A DNA stretch of 64,000 nt, from positions 186,001 through 250,000 of the forward strand of contig BQMJ01000012.1 in the NCBI GenBank assembly GCA_025991245.1, given 5' to 3'. This document shows positions 1 through 11,175 of the stretch, piece by piece. This stretch comes from Galdieria partita. Taxonomy: Eukaryota > Rhodophyta > Bangiophyceae > Galdieriales > Galdieriaceae. The first letter of the stretch is position 1, and each line of letters starts with the position of its first letter. Both the position numbers and the translations under genes were made by a program. The notes beneath the pieces were generated by a model that saw nothing but the letters and a program-made list of their open reading frames with translations, searched no databases and was not told the origin of the DNA.

Positions 1-1883
1 ATATAGCGATTGCGGTGATATTATCTTTGCTGCCTTTCTCAATCGCCTCGTTTACGAGCCGTTTCGATACTAAATCCCCTTTTGACACTGTCTTCCTCAT
101 AATATGAGATACATCTTGTGGACTCAGTGCGTCCCATAATCCATCTGTTGCTAAAATAATCCAATCATAAATAACCCAATCTTTCTTTTCTAATATACTC
201 AACTCGGGTTCACTTGTTAAAAATTGCTTCAAATGAGAGTCCCCAAAGGCTCTTGTTAAGGATATCTGGCCTTCAATTCTGTAACAAGTTTCATTAGAAA
301 TCTTAATAGGAATCAATGAGCCACCTTTTGACTCAATTCGAGTTCTCTCATCATCACATAAATGGAGAGAGTGTTGTCTGTTTAATATAAGTGGATTGAC
401 AGAGTTGCTTCCCAAAACTGCTAAACTATCTCCAGCATTTGCAACAAATAACACACCATTTGGAGCAAAATACAATACTAGAGCAGTACTTCCAGCGGTA
501 GATGATTTGTGTGAAGCAATAAATTGATCATCCAGTTGCTGAAATGTACATTTCAAGGCATCTTCCGCTGCAAATGTTTTGTCAAGAAAAGTAGAAAGAG
601 TATCCGCAAAATTTTGTTTCAAAAACTAAAAATAAAAGTAAGAAAATAATAAATAAAATCAACCAAAAGCTTACTTCTGCACATTCATCTCCTCCATGAC
701 CGTCAAAAACTGCCAAAAGATGCTCTTCAGGTAAACGGAATGGACTTAAAATACAATATCTATCTTCCATTCTGTCTTCTCCTCGAAGTCCCGGAATAGC
801 ACAGACACCAACCGAAGAATAAGAATAGCGAATTTCAGTAAACTTCAAACTTGAATAAAAAAAATGTCCTGAATTGCCGCATTCAGTTTGGTCAGACTGT
901 TTCGCATCTATCATCCTTCCGTTTTGTATCTTCCGGTACAGACTGGAAGAGCCTTCCAAATGCCTTATCAAGCCTTTTATATTGAGCAGTAGTTCAGACG
1001 CACGCGGTCGTTCATTGGGATCCTTAGACCAACACTGTTGTATCCATTCACGCAATTCGACAGGAACTTGGACCGAAGAAACGAGTACAGGTCGAAGACC
1101 TTCAACTACAATGGCTCTTTTCAACTTGGATTCATTGAATCTTGTCTCTAATATTGTTTGAACTTGAGGAATTTCCATTTTTCTATCCACATAAGGTATC
1201 ACACCAGTCAATATCTCATTCATTACAACTCCCAATGAGTATATATCACAAGCATAAGTATGTTGCTTATTTTCCAGTATCTCTGGAGCTAAATAAATGA
1301 GCGTCCCTACTTGATGTTTAAGACGTCCTGCCGAAGGTCTACACTCTGAAGCTAAAGAAACCATCTCTTGATCATCTATTCCTTTCTCTATCAACAAATC
1401 CAAATCAGAAATAACAACATTCCAGTTGTTGTCTAGTAAAAAGTTCTCCGACTTGATATCCCGATGCACGAGGTTCTTTGAGTGCAAGTAAACAACTGCT
1501 TCAACCAACTGAGTAATAATATTCAACGCTTCTGAAAGAGCCAGCTCAACATTTCGTTCATGAATAAACTCAAATAATGTTCCTCTTTGCATATACGGAG
1601 AAATTGTGCAATAGTTGGGTGCCTCATTACATACTGCAACAAGAGGCAAAACACGAGGATGACACAGTCGGCTTCTCACATTGACTTCCCACTCAAATCT
1701 CTGTAAGGACTCCAGGGAACGAATATGTGGCTTCCTTACTGCCACTTCTTGTCCGTCCAAAACGCCTAGAAATACTGTTGCACTGCTTCCTTGTGCCAGT
1801 TGTCTTTTAAAAGTTAGCTCATTAGGCTTTATCCACCGCATATTCCGGAAACAAAATCGAGAAGTTGTCGATATGGAAAGCAA
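1..1883 (-). CDS. Protein kinase - PP2C phosphatase fusion (3' end outside window)
   Basis: Two-domain signalling protein: an N-terminal Ser/Thr kinase fused to a PP2C phosphatase, the architecture of the plant 'kinase and PP2C-like domain' proteins. Exon 1 is 675-1883. A 49-nt intron (626-674, donor GTAAGC) joins it in phase 0 to exon 2, which runs off the window start. The kinase shows the VAVRK lysine (K51), HRDIKSEN (D142) and an APE motif. DFG reads DLD at 160-162, so the metal-binding Asp is kept and the Gly lost, and the glycine loop is weak (GSSATV). PP2C signatures follow: EDRMEDR, VFDGHGG, TDGLWDALS and, near the cut, GSKDNIT, so only a little of the C-terminus is missing. The start could also be M15. 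The kinase may be of low activity; the phosphatase motifs look complete. Confidence 0.9.
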
Positions 1884-3048
1884 TTTGCCTTTGATCCAAA
1901 TTCTAAAACGACGACTTCACTTAAATGGTTTAAGTACACAGAGCTTGTGGATATCTCGGTTCAGAGTATTTCAGTGAAAAGTTAGAGATTCGAGTGAGAG
2001 AATGTCCCATATTTTGAAACCTTGTGTTGTCGGTCCGAGTATAGCAATCACTGAGAAAGTTCACATACATACTAGTTTGTCAGTCAGACGAGTTAGACAA
2101 AGAATACGAAATTTACAAAGCTGTTAGTCGTGAAGAATTTGATAGAAACACGTAAGGAACTGTTTCATATCCGGGTCAGCGGTTGTCGACAAGTAAGTGC
2201 CCGTCTCTTAAGATTTTTGATGCAATCTCATACTAGTCTTTTTTTTAAAAGGTTTGAGGAAACAGAATACCTGTGTTGAAGATTTTTCCACTTTGAAACT
2301 TTGGAAGAATTTTTTCCTTTTGTCAAGACAGCATCAGAAAATTCCTAACCCAGGGCTGATGAAAAGTTGTTCATAGGTCAAAGAGACGTATGACTCGCCA
2401 GTTCTCTACGGTAGTTCTAGTGTCGAGGCACAACTAATTTTGCGTAGCCTTGTGACGTTTGTAATTCTACAGAACAGTTTTTTATTTAGCTCGTTCAACG
2501 GGAATCACGTTAGTTATTTTGAGACGTTAGTTCGAAATACGACAATAATCCCGACAATTGGAGTCTTGCCTTCTAGTGACAGTGAACCTTTCTTCAATAA
2601 AGTTACGAAGGTTTCTTCCAGTCCAATAAAGAGGCCTTGTGAAGACTGTTTATATTTCGTCTAGTGAGTAAATATAATATACTATGTGTGAAAGTACAAA
2701 TTTTCTGCAAGTCTTAGGTTGAGAATGATTGCAATATGTCAAACCAAAGTTGTCGTGATCCCATTGTTTAAATACTTTGCTACATCTAGAGAAAGGAGAA
2801 ATATGGCACAGCCACATTTGGGAGAACGGTACAGTCTCTAAGAATAACGGTACTTGTTTGGTTGGATGAAGCAATCGATGAATATAAAGAAGACCATTGA
2901 AAGATTCATTGACAGATTGCGACTTTACAGAAAGTCTCGTGAAACAATTATTTATGTTTTGAAGAGTTGATAATTCAATCAAACTGCATTGCGAAAGTAT
3001 TACCGATAGCTGTATCTACTTGTGCTATTTGGACATTTCGGTTGAAGG
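1884..3048. other. Intergenic, no supported gene
   Basis: About 1.16 kb between the kinase-PP2C start and trpE. It contains only short open frames on both strands (for example 2440-2664 on + and 2650-2982 on -) with no recognisable domain and no intron signals joining them. It presumably holds the promoters of both divergent neighbours. Confidence 0.5.
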
Positions 3049-5001
3049 ATGGAAAGCCAAGTTATTTCAGAAATGGCTTTTATGAGTAGTCTTTTTCACA
3101 ATAAGAGAACAAAACGTTCTTCTCGTTTCATATTCAGAAAATATGGCGTTATAGATAACAAGTTCTTTGAAGTTTTGAGGTTTCCTAAGAAGACCCGGCA
3201 CTCACAAGGAAATATTCCTCCACCAACCTTCCGAACTTGTTTCAAGGGTTTGCTCAATGAGACGTTAAAATGTCAGAAAACCGAGAAAACTTGTCGCCCT
3301 ATCTTGGTAGAAACAACCTTTGAGGAGTTTTCTTCATTAGCAAAAGAGGCAAATCTTGTCCCAGTGTTTACTAGGCTGTTCTCGGATCATCTGACTCCCG
3401 TTAGTGCTTTTCGTTGCTTTGTAAGCGAGGAAGAAACACAGATTCCTTGTTTTTTATTAGAATCTGTTACAGGTGGTGAGAATGTGGGTCGTTTCTCCTT
3501 TTTAGGTTTACAGCCCAGGTTTCTCTTTCTAGCAAAACAACACGAGATACAATATATAGAGTATTCTTCTTCAGGAACATTGGAAAGAACTGTTGCTCAT
3601 GAGAGACGTTATAGTGCAGCGGATCCAACGTTGGAATTGAGGAAGATTGCACAAGAGATATCGGCAGCTTCCGATGAGCGCTTGCCTTTGGAATATGCCT
3701 TGACTGGTGGTTGGGTCGGTTATTTTTCATATGATACGATGAGATATACTTCTCCTAAAAAACTTGCTTTCTCTACTGCTCCTAAAGATGATCGAAATCT
3801 GCCGGATATTTGTATGGGACAGTACCGAGAAGTGATTGCTTTCGATAACGTGAATAAATTAGTATACGTTGTTGTATGGGAAGACTGGAAAGAACACAAA
3901 AGTTTGAAAGATGCGTATGAGAATGCAGTATCTAGTCTTCAACGTTTATCTGAAACAATATCGAAAGGGATATTGCGTACTCCTCTTTCTAGTGCAGTAA
4001 TGGATATCGATACAAGAAAACGTGGACCGAAGAATTCCGTTTCTAATATGAGCAAAGAATACTTTCTTGAGAGTATCAATAGGATTCATCAACATATTTT
4101 AGATGGAAACTCATTTCAAACTGTATTTAGTCAGCGTTTCAGAAGAAGGACTGAAGCACATCCATTTTCAATTTATCGAGCACTCCGTGTAGTAAATCCT
4201 TCTCCTTATATGATTTATATGCAGTGTCCAAGGTAGGAATGGAATAACTGCTTTAAAAATGTTCTAATGAAACTAATTTGAACTAGTTGTATTCTTGTTG
4301 CGTCATCACCCGAGATATTATGCAAAGTAACCAACAGAATGATGATCAATAGACCACTTGCTGGAACTCGTCAGAGAGGAGTTAGTGATGAAGAAGATGC
4401 AGAATTGGAAAGAGAATTACTTGCAGATGAAAAGGACCGTGCAGAACATGTCATGTTAGTTGACTTGGGCCGCAATGATGTAGGAAAAGTTTGCAAGTAT
4501 GGAACTGTAAAAGTTCCAAAGTTGATGGAAATAGAAAGATATAGTCACGTTATGCATATAAGTAGTACAGTCACTGGAATTTTGTGTGATGAATATGCTT
4601 CTTGGGATGCTTTGCAGTCTGCACTTCCTGCTGGAACAGTTAGTGGTGCTCCCAAAGTGCGTTCTATGCAAATAATTGATTCGTTAGAGCCAACTATGAG
4701 AGGTCCTTATGGTGGTGGTATTGGTTATATAACGTTTCAGGATAATATGAATATGGCATTGGCTTTGCGCACGATAGTAATACCTTTTCAGAGTCCAAGA
4801 GGCCCTGACGAGGAAGGATTGTGGACTGTAGATATTCAAGCTGGAGCCGGTATAGTAGCCGATTCAGTTCCTGAACTTGAATATCAAGAGACTGAAAATA
4901 AGGCTGCAGCTCTAGAAATAGCTGTGGATGTTGCAGAAAGATTATTTTTGTCACATTTCAAACCTACGTTTTCCAGTAACAAAGTAGCATTCCACACATG
5001 A
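3049..5001 (+). CDS. trpE: Anthranilate synthase component I, plastid-targeted
   Basis: Catalyses chorismate to anthranilate, the first step of tryptophan synthesis. Exon 1 is 3049-4232, a 54-nt intron is 4233-4286, exon 2 is 4287-5001; total 632 residues. The splice restores the family segment [14 protein letters not shown]. Visible motifs are FLLES (feedback-inhibition site), [47 protein letters not shown] and GPYGGGIGY, all typical of an active chorismate-utilising enzyme. About 80 basic, Ser-rich residues precede the catalytic domain and look like a plastid transit peptide; M10 is an alternative start. In many red algae the glutaminase partner TrpG is plastid-encoded (family knowledge), which would make this a nucleus-plastid two-genome enzyme. 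Confidence 0.95.
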
Positions 5002-5168
5002 AATAACAATTGTTAGACGTCACTTTCAGCATAGGTGTTGTTACCTTCTTTTTATGTTGATTTGCAAAAGTGACTAGTGACTAAAAAGATTTCTTGGCAA
5101 TTTACAAAAAGCTCTTGTAACAACGAACACTTGTATCTAAGGAAAACGTGCAAAGTCCTCGAATAGAA

Positions 5169-5885
5169 TCAATTTTCACTGTCTTCCTCAGTAAGAGAAT
5201 TGGCAGACTGTTTCTGTACCTCCGAAGAAAGTTGGTTGTATCTTTCGACGACTGAAAAAATGTCCGCACTTAGTCTATCAGCGACGGCTTGAGTTTCAAC
5301 TTTCAACCCTGGGATTACTGGACTTTTAACAGAGTTGTCTTCTTCATAAGTACAATAATAATACCAATATTCGGTGCTCCTTTTGGGACTCCGAGCTCCA
5401 TCAACAGTGCTTGTCGTTGGGGAGGCTTGTTGCACCACTTCTTCAGAACCAAAATAGTTGTACAAGGAACCAAAATCAAATGCTCTAGATAGTTCAGAAC
5501 CCAGCCTCTTTGAAAAACCTTGTGAGTGAACCATAGAAATTCCCTGAGAAACCATGTCTGTTGTTCCATACTCTTCCGACTGAACAAAACAATTCTTCTC
5601 TTGTTTCTTCGAAGAGTTATCTCTTCGTTCATCTAGAGCTTCCAAGAAGTTTCTTTCCACACTTTCAAGAGTTGTTGCTTCATATCTGCTTTTAGGAAAA
5701 AACAACTTCCAAGAAATTCGAGGCTCGATAAAAGCTGTACCTGTTTGGTTATCCATATTTTGAAAGCTCAGAGAGTTGATACTACAGTCACGCGACTTGT
5801 TCCCACTTTTGAAAGGTTTATTACCACTACTGTGTATGGATCTTTTGAAAAAGAACCCTTCACGACTGGCCAAGTAGCCGTACAT
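5169..5885 (-). CDS. Hypothetical protein, Ser/Glu-rich
   Basis: A 238-codon open frame lying tail to tail with trpE, 167 bp away. No domain is recognised. The N-terminal 40 residues are basic and Ser-rich; the rest is hydrophilic with scattered aromatics and an acidic C-terminus ending EEDSEN. No membrane segment is present. The true start may be the internal Met of MDNQTGTAF, with an upstream exon replacing the N-terminus. Length and codon use resemble neighbouring genes, so it is probably real, but no function can be given. Confidence 0.45.
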   Translation of the reverse strand: MYGYLASREGFFFKRSIHSSGNKPFKSGNKSRDCSINSLSFQNMDNQTGTAFIEPRISWKLFFPKSRYEATTLESVERNFLEALDERRDNSSKKQEKNCFVQSEEYGTTDMVSQGISMVHSQGFSKRLGSELSRAFDFGSLYNYFGSEEVVQQASPTTSTVDGARSPKRSTEYWYYYCTYEEDNSVKSPVIPGLKVETQAVADRLSADIFSVVERYNQLSSEVQKQSANSLTEEDSEN

Positions 5886-6123
5886 TTCAATGCGAGAATT
5901 CAGTTAAGGCAATTTTCCTGTTGTTGCACATATAGACGAAGTATTCCAATTCTTAAGCATTATTCACACATAATACTTAAGTTGAAACTTCAAATTGAAT
6001 TACTTTAAAAGAAATTTTATGGTCCGTTTAAAATTCGGACTTCTAGAAGAGCAATAGAAAAACAGTCTTACAAACAACTTGAATATAAGATACCGAAAAA
6101 AAATTGTATACTTTATTCTGTTG

Positions 6124-7482
6124 TTAGATTTTCTTCACAATCTGAACGACATCCTCGTCTTGCAGAATATGATCCTTTCCTACCTTTTGAGGATTGAACT
6201 TTACACTGCTTCCCCAAACGAGGGCATATTTAAACTCCTTCATAATGCTCTTATGCAACTTGTTACAAAATGCCTCAACTGTGCAGTGCTTCTTATCATT
6301 ACGTAAAATAACAGGTGCTTCAAAGTCTGCTGGCTCTCCTTTTGGCTTTGTATATACTCGAATCAAGTTGAGTTTCTCCCACATCATCTCGAGTAGACCA
6401 TCCAAGTTCCATTCCAAGTCTCCAGATATAAGAACAGAGTTTGGTAATTGACCCCACAACTCCAACTCTTCTTCAGAAATACAATCGACCTTATTTATAA
6501 CATAAATGGCAGGTATATACTTTCGGTTGCCTTCTATAACATCAATAAGATCATCTGCTGTTGCATCCTCCCGTAAGGAAATGTCCTATTATAAAATAAG
6601 GAAGACTCTAAACAGATTCCAAGAACCTTACCGCATTATGTATTCGATATTCTGCACATATCGCTTTGACAGTTTCGGTATCCAAATTGGTCGTCTGTAC
6701 CGCTGAAGTGAGACTGATGCCTCCTTTGTCTCGCTTCCTAAAAGTTATTTCCGGCGGTCTCTTATTAAGACGAATGCCAAAGCCTTCCAACTCATGCTCA
6801 ATAAGTCTCTTAATTGTCGCTGGCTTCGTGGCGTCTAGGACAATAAGAATCAAACTACAAGATCTTGCTACTGCAATAACTTGTCTTCCTCTACCCTTTC
6901 CATCCTTTGCTCCTTCAATAATTCCAGGTAAATCAAGCAATTGAAGTTTCGCACCCTTATGATAAATGACTCCAGGTATACAAGTCAAAGTAGTAAATTC
7001 ATATGCAGCAACCTCAGATTCAGTATTTGTGAGCTTATTGAGCAGTGTAGATTTTCCTACAGAAGGGAATCCTGCAAAAGTATCAATAGGAGAAATGTTC
7101 CATAAACCTATGCCACATACCTACGAGACCTATTCTAGCATCACCTGTTTTTGTCACATCGAACCCCTCTCCTCCTCCGCCACCACCCTAAACATTCCGC
7201 ATAACTGACTACCAGTTTGAAGCCAACTACAACTTACTTTGGGTGGTGTCAACAACTCTCGACGAAGCTTTGCTAGTTTAGCTTTCAAAAGTCCCTGATT
7301 TGTGCGTAAGTATCAAAGTAAGCCTCTACCAAGTTCTTACAAACCAAGTGACCCATAGTGGCCTTATTCTTCTGTGTCCTCGCGATTTCTGCTTCTACTT
7401 CTTCGACTGTCAAACAGGTGAGTTCAAATATGCTCTAAAAAATTCACTAGAACAACTTACTTTTTGCGAGAACAGTAGACAT
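6124..7482 (-). CDS. DRG1: Developmentally regulated GTP-binding protein 1 (DRG1), six exons
   Basis: Cytosolic Obg/DRG-class GTPase that associates with translating ribosomes. Exons, 5' to 3' on the minus strand: 7461-7482, 7345-7406, 7238-7294, 7121-7187, 6632-7071, 6124-6585, with introns of 46-54 nt. The joined product starts [19 protein letters not shown] and shows the family helix [14 protein letters not shown], the Gly-rich stretch [12 protein letters not shown]1 [10 protein letters not shown]3 DLPG and G4 NKVD, then a C-terminal TGS domain with YTKPKG and EFKYALVWG. The segment [10 protein letters not shown]-like ([10 protein letters not shown] here) separates DRG1 from DRG2. The donor of intron 2 is GTTTGT, a weaker form. 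It is a complete, conserved housekeeping gene. Confidence 0.93.
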
Positions 7483-8393
7483 GTCTTGAATGTTTTAAAG
7501 AGCAACAAACTCGAGTGCGAATTAGAAAAGGATTCAACTTTATGAGTCGGATGAGCTCTTACTTTCAAAACATCTTGAATTCAAGATGCAATTCTTTCAT
7601 AAGACAAAGCTTATCTAAAGAGATAACTATGGTTATTTTGGGAGAATAAAACGGGGTGAAATAACTTCTTCCTTCCTTCTCTCGTTAAAATGTCCCCTCA
7701 TAATTTCTCTCTCCGACAGAACATACATCTGAATACCATCACACTATCACAGTGTTCGAAAAGTTGATACTGTTGGAGTTATTTGTTTAGTCATTTACAT
7801 TAAGAAGAATGATAAGAACTATCCTCAACTTTAACAATTTGTCTTTTCATAAACAAACTTCGTTTAGACAGAATGTCTCTGTATCCAAAAACAGCATTCA
7901 AATAATGCGGGAGATACTTCCACATCTGAATAACAAAACAAATAATATTGTAAAAAGTCGGAATAGTTCAAGAAACATGGCTATCTCTTTAGCTAACGTC
8001 AAGAACTTCCCTTCAAAGGCAGAAGACGTAGGTTTCATTTTGAGGGTATGTTTCGATATATCTGTGTTATATGGATAACTGAAAAATATCAACTTTGTCG
8101 AACAAACTCCTGCCCTTGACTAGAAGTTCCTGGTATACTGAGATATAAAAAAGGTACCTTCAAAGACAACAAAATTCTTCTTGTGCTAATACGCTAATAG
8201 CATAGTTCACTCTGTACGGAGCATTCCAACCAGTTTGTCCATTACCAGAATCTCGAGTTTGGTACACAGCGTCGATTTGAATTCAAGCACCAGCAGCTTA
8301 GCTAGAAATTCCATTCGCGGTTCCATCAACAATTTGCAGTAATTGCAAGTTTAAGAAGTTTTTCTTCAATTTTGAAGCGGGAGACATTTTTAA
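7483..8393. other. Intergenic with weak coding traces
   Basis: About 0.9 kb. On the plus strand 7809-8078 is open for 89 codons without recognisable homology. On the minus strand around 8160-8350 a frame with a few stops reads protein-like (for example AVYQTRDSGNGQTGWNAP), suggesting a decayed gene fragment of unknown family. Promoters for DRG1 should lie at the left end. Confidence 0.4.
7809..8078 (+). CDS. Possible small hypothetical protein
   Basis: An 89-codon open frame, Asn/Ser-rich, upstream of the methyltransferase remnant. An in-frame GTATGT after FILR could be a donor, so it may be a first exon, but I found no convincing downstream exon. No domain is recognised and it may be non-coding. 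Confidence 0.2.
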   Translation: MIRTILNFNNLSFHKQTSFRQNVSVSKNSIQIMREILPHLNNKTNNIVKSRNSSRNMAISLANVKNFPSKAEDVGFILRVCFDISVLYG

Positions 8394-9103
8394 ATGAAAG
8401 CATCATATAAATATTCTCACAAAATATTTATCGCTGTCGTAGCGTTTACGCTGGTATTTTTGGTTTTTATTCGGTTGAGAAGAAACGAATGGGCCTAACA
8501 GAAGGCAGTAGGGTTGAACGACTTCCATGGTTCAACCAAAGTTTCAGTAACGTTGAAGAATGGTTTGACACCGAAACTGGCAAGTTCTTTATGAAAACCA
8601 TTTGCGAGTATGACTTTCCTCGTGGTAGTTTCGTCGAAATTGGAAGCTGGCAAGGAAGGAGCTCATGCTTTATAGCGACGGCACTAAAGTACTGCAAACA
8701 GTATGAGAAACTCCACTGTATTGACACTTTCAATGGCACCACAAACGAGCAAGTCCATAGAGATATTTTCAAGGCTCATGGTGATGATCCAGACTGGCTA
8801 TTTCGAACCTTTCAAAACAATTTAAAGAGCTACGAGCTGGAAACCCAAGTTATTATTCATCGCTTGCCTTCAACCGAAGCTGTCAAAACCTGGAATTCTC
8901 CTATTGGGTTTATCTATATAGATGGTGATCATGAGTACGAAGCTATTCTTCAAGATTTTGAGAGCTGTCAAATCCTGGTGCGTGGTGCACTTTTAGCTTT
9001 TGATGATGTGCCGAGTTGAGTTGCAGGAATTGTTATTTCGAAAGAAGAATATCAAAAATATGGTGCATTACCGAATGTTTTGACATTCAAAAGGGTTTCA
9101 TGA
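8394..9103 (+). pseudogene. Decayed membrane-anchored class I SAM-dependent methyltransferase
   Basis: The main open frame (8489-9019, 176 codons) is a Methyltransf_24-type domain with the SAM-binding motif FVEIGSWQGRSSC, then IDTFNG and IYIDGDHEYEA. It ends at TGA (9017-9019) just after AFDDVPS, but the same frame continues for 28 sensible codons to 9103 (VAGIVISKEEYQ...). Upstream, an ATG at 8394 in another frame encodes a basic-flanked membrane helix (IFIAVVAFTLVFLVFIRL) that overlaps the methyltransferase start. The simplest reading is a former type II membrane methyltransferase with one frame shift near 8485 and one nonsense change. A shorter functional 176-residue protein is possible. 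It adjoins three glycosyltransferases, so a glycan-methylating role is plausible for its ancestor. Confidence 0.6.
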
Positions 9104-10005
9104 GCAAATGTCTTCAAAAATAAAGTCTGTTTTCATGATTTATGGTTCGTTTGCTTTCTCAACATTGGAATTTATATTCAATTTTCTAAGAATAAGCATT
9201 CATCGGCGCTTCTATAAGCATTTTGTTCGTTGTTGCCTGTTCAAGTGCCTGACTTGTACTGTTATTAAGTGAGCAGTAGAGATCCTTTGAAAACAGATAT
9301 ATTACTGTATTCAAAAGAAGAGAAGTTATAGAATCTCAAAAGCAGTCTCTTTACATAAACCTTTTTAGAGACCAAACCCTTGCTTGACTGTCACTTGGTT
9401 CTATTAATAATAATTTACTTTCTGTCTGCTAAATTAAGAAACTGGTTATGAGAAGAAGCAAAAAAACAATGTTCAACTGAACTTAATAATTCTTGAACGA
9501 GCAATGAGAAAGAGTCACTTCTAATTTGGTAATCAAGCATTTTAAATTCTTGGAAAACAAGTTGCATGACTTGTATAAAATAAGCGCATGAGCTGAAAAA
9601 CATTATGCAGATCCGACACTATCTCAAGTTTAACAAGTTGAGATCTGATACAGTATTGCATTGTTGGAAGAGTCGTTCTTGTCTCCCCAAAGGCGGTTCA
9701 AGTGTCAGTGAAACATCCCTCTGGGCTCCAAAAGCACTTTCCACTAGAAGACGAAACAAAGTAGACGTGTGTTTGAACAACTCAGCCACTCGAGAGACTA
9801 ATGAAAATTACTGTCAAACCGAGCCTTCCTTGTTGCGTCTCTCTTCGAATCAAGGTCATAAAACGCTATTAAAAATAAAGAACAGTCAGACTACTATCGA
9901 GTCACAATCTAAAACTTAGCAAGCAATCACGATAGCCGTACTTGTGAATAGCAATAAACGAGTTCCCAGACCAATAGATCTCCCATCGTTCAATTTTGCC
10001 ACCAA
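9104..10005. other. Mostly empty intergenic stretch
   Basis: About 0.9 kb between the methyltransferase remnant and the GT90 gene. It contains the uncertain open frame 9605-9919 and otherwise nothing I can identify on either strand. Confidence 0.5.
9605..9919 (+). CDS. Possible hypothetical protein, basic and Ser/Thr-rich
   Basis: A 104-codon open frame just upstream of the GT90 gene. It is rich in Lys, Arg, Ser and Thr, with no membrane segment, signal peptide or known domain. It could be a chance frame. Confidence 0.2.
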   Translation: MQIRHYLKFNKLRSDTVLHCWKSRSCLPKGGSSVSETSLWAPKALSTRRRNKVDVCLNNSATRETNENYCQTEPSLLRLSSNQGHKTLLKIKNSQTTIESQSKT

Positions 10006-10998
10006 TTGCTTATGTCAAAGAAATTTGAAATGATGTATTCAAAGGTGAAGTACTTGCTTATCAGCTCAACCATCGCTTTTACCTTTTTGACTCTCATGTT
10101 AACGCTGAAAACTTGGTACAAGTTGGAGCACTATACAAAGAATGTTACAGTGGATTACGATGACTCTCTATTTAAGGAAGTGGAGTTTCGTTTGGGAACC
10201 TGTAATCTTCTTCGGAAGTGGACGAAGACAGGTCACAAGCACTTGATTGAAGAAATAGAATTATTCAGCAACTTGTACGGCGAAGACTTTGAGAGAGTTT
10301 CAAACTATACCAATATTGAAGATAATGTACTGGAGGAGTCTTGCTTCCTTCGACACGCCAGGAGGTTTAACTCTCCTCATGGTGTTCTATGGCCTCGAAG
10401 ATATTATCATTTTCCCGATTGGTTTCGTAACGATACTATTTCTTGGAGTGATAAAAACGATACTCTATTTTGGCGAGGTAGTGCGACAGGCCCCATTTTG
10501 GATGAAGAAGAAGTCACTGGAAAATCTAATAGAAGGAAGATAGTTGAATTGCTGCAGTCGTTTAATCGGACAGACATAGACGTTGGTTTTATCGCATTAT
10601 TTGAAAAAGAGGAAAAATATAGTCATCTTCGTAGAGAACCTGTACCTCAAGAAGGCATGTTTCAGTATAAATATGTTTTGAATATAGAAGGAAATGATTT
10701 GAGTAGTAACTTTCCACAGGCTCTCTTTTCTTGGTCTTGTCCATTTCATCCTTATCCATTTTCCGTAGAAAGTGTATACTTTCGTCTCTTAAGACCTTGG
10801 GAACATTTTATTCCACTTCAATTGGATGGGTCGGATACTATTGAGAAGCTCCAGTTTTGTAAGAATAATGAAAATTTCTGTCGGAAAGTTGGAGAAAATG
10901 GAAGGAGGATGATGGAGAAATTTATGAATGAAACCTTTTGTCATGAAGTCAATCGACAGGTTTTAGTACGTCTAAGGAATATACCTCTCCAGAGCTAG
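10006..10998 (+). CDS. GT90-family (CAP10/POGLUT-like) glycosyltransferase
   Basis: Single-exon, 330 residues. A short cytoplasmic tail and one membrane helix (about residues 16-35, LLISSTIAFTFLTLMLTL) give type II Golgi topology. The lumenal part carries family 90 signatures: FWRGSATG, KYVLNIEGNDLSSNF, then LLRPWEHFIPLQLDG and FCRKVGENGRRMMEKFM. Members transfer glucose or xylose from UDP-sugars to protein or polysaccharide acceptors; the acceptor here is unknown. In the usual motif, fungal and animal enzymes read NIDG, so NIEG is a conservative variant. Several N-glycosylation sequons are present. The ATG could be M1, M3 or M10. Confidence 0.8.
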   Translation: MLMSKKFEMMYSKVKYLLISSTIAFTFLTLMLTLKTWYKLEHYTKNVTVDYDDSLFKEVEFRLGTCNLLRKWTKTGHKHLIEEIELFSNLYGEDFERVSNYTNIEDNVLEESCFLRHARRFNSPHGVLWPRRYYHFPDWFRNDTISWSDKNDTLFWRGSATGPILDEEEVTGKSNRRKIVELLQSFNRTDIDVGFIALFEKEEKYSHLRREPVPQEGMFQYKYVLNIEGNDLSSNFPQALFSWSCPFHPYPFSVESVYFRLLRPWEHFIPLQLDGSDTIEKLQFCKNNENFCRKVGENGRRMMEKFMNETFCHEVNRQVLVRLRNIPLQS

Positions 10999-11175
10999 AT
11001 GAGGAAAATATGAGATTGATTATAAAGCTTCTTCTTTGTTGGACCATTTCTTGTGTTTCGTATTAATAAAGTTGTATGTTGACGCCTGTTATAAGATTCA
11101 GTATATCCTTCTCCAAAGTATTCACCTGAATGACACAATTTGTTCAACATATTGCTCGAAAACATATTTATTTAT

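Noticed and set aside
8020-8078. Resemblance of EDVGFILRVCFDIS to the N-terminus of HMG-CoA synthase
   Set aside because: Only a few residues match and no downstream synthase sequence is present.
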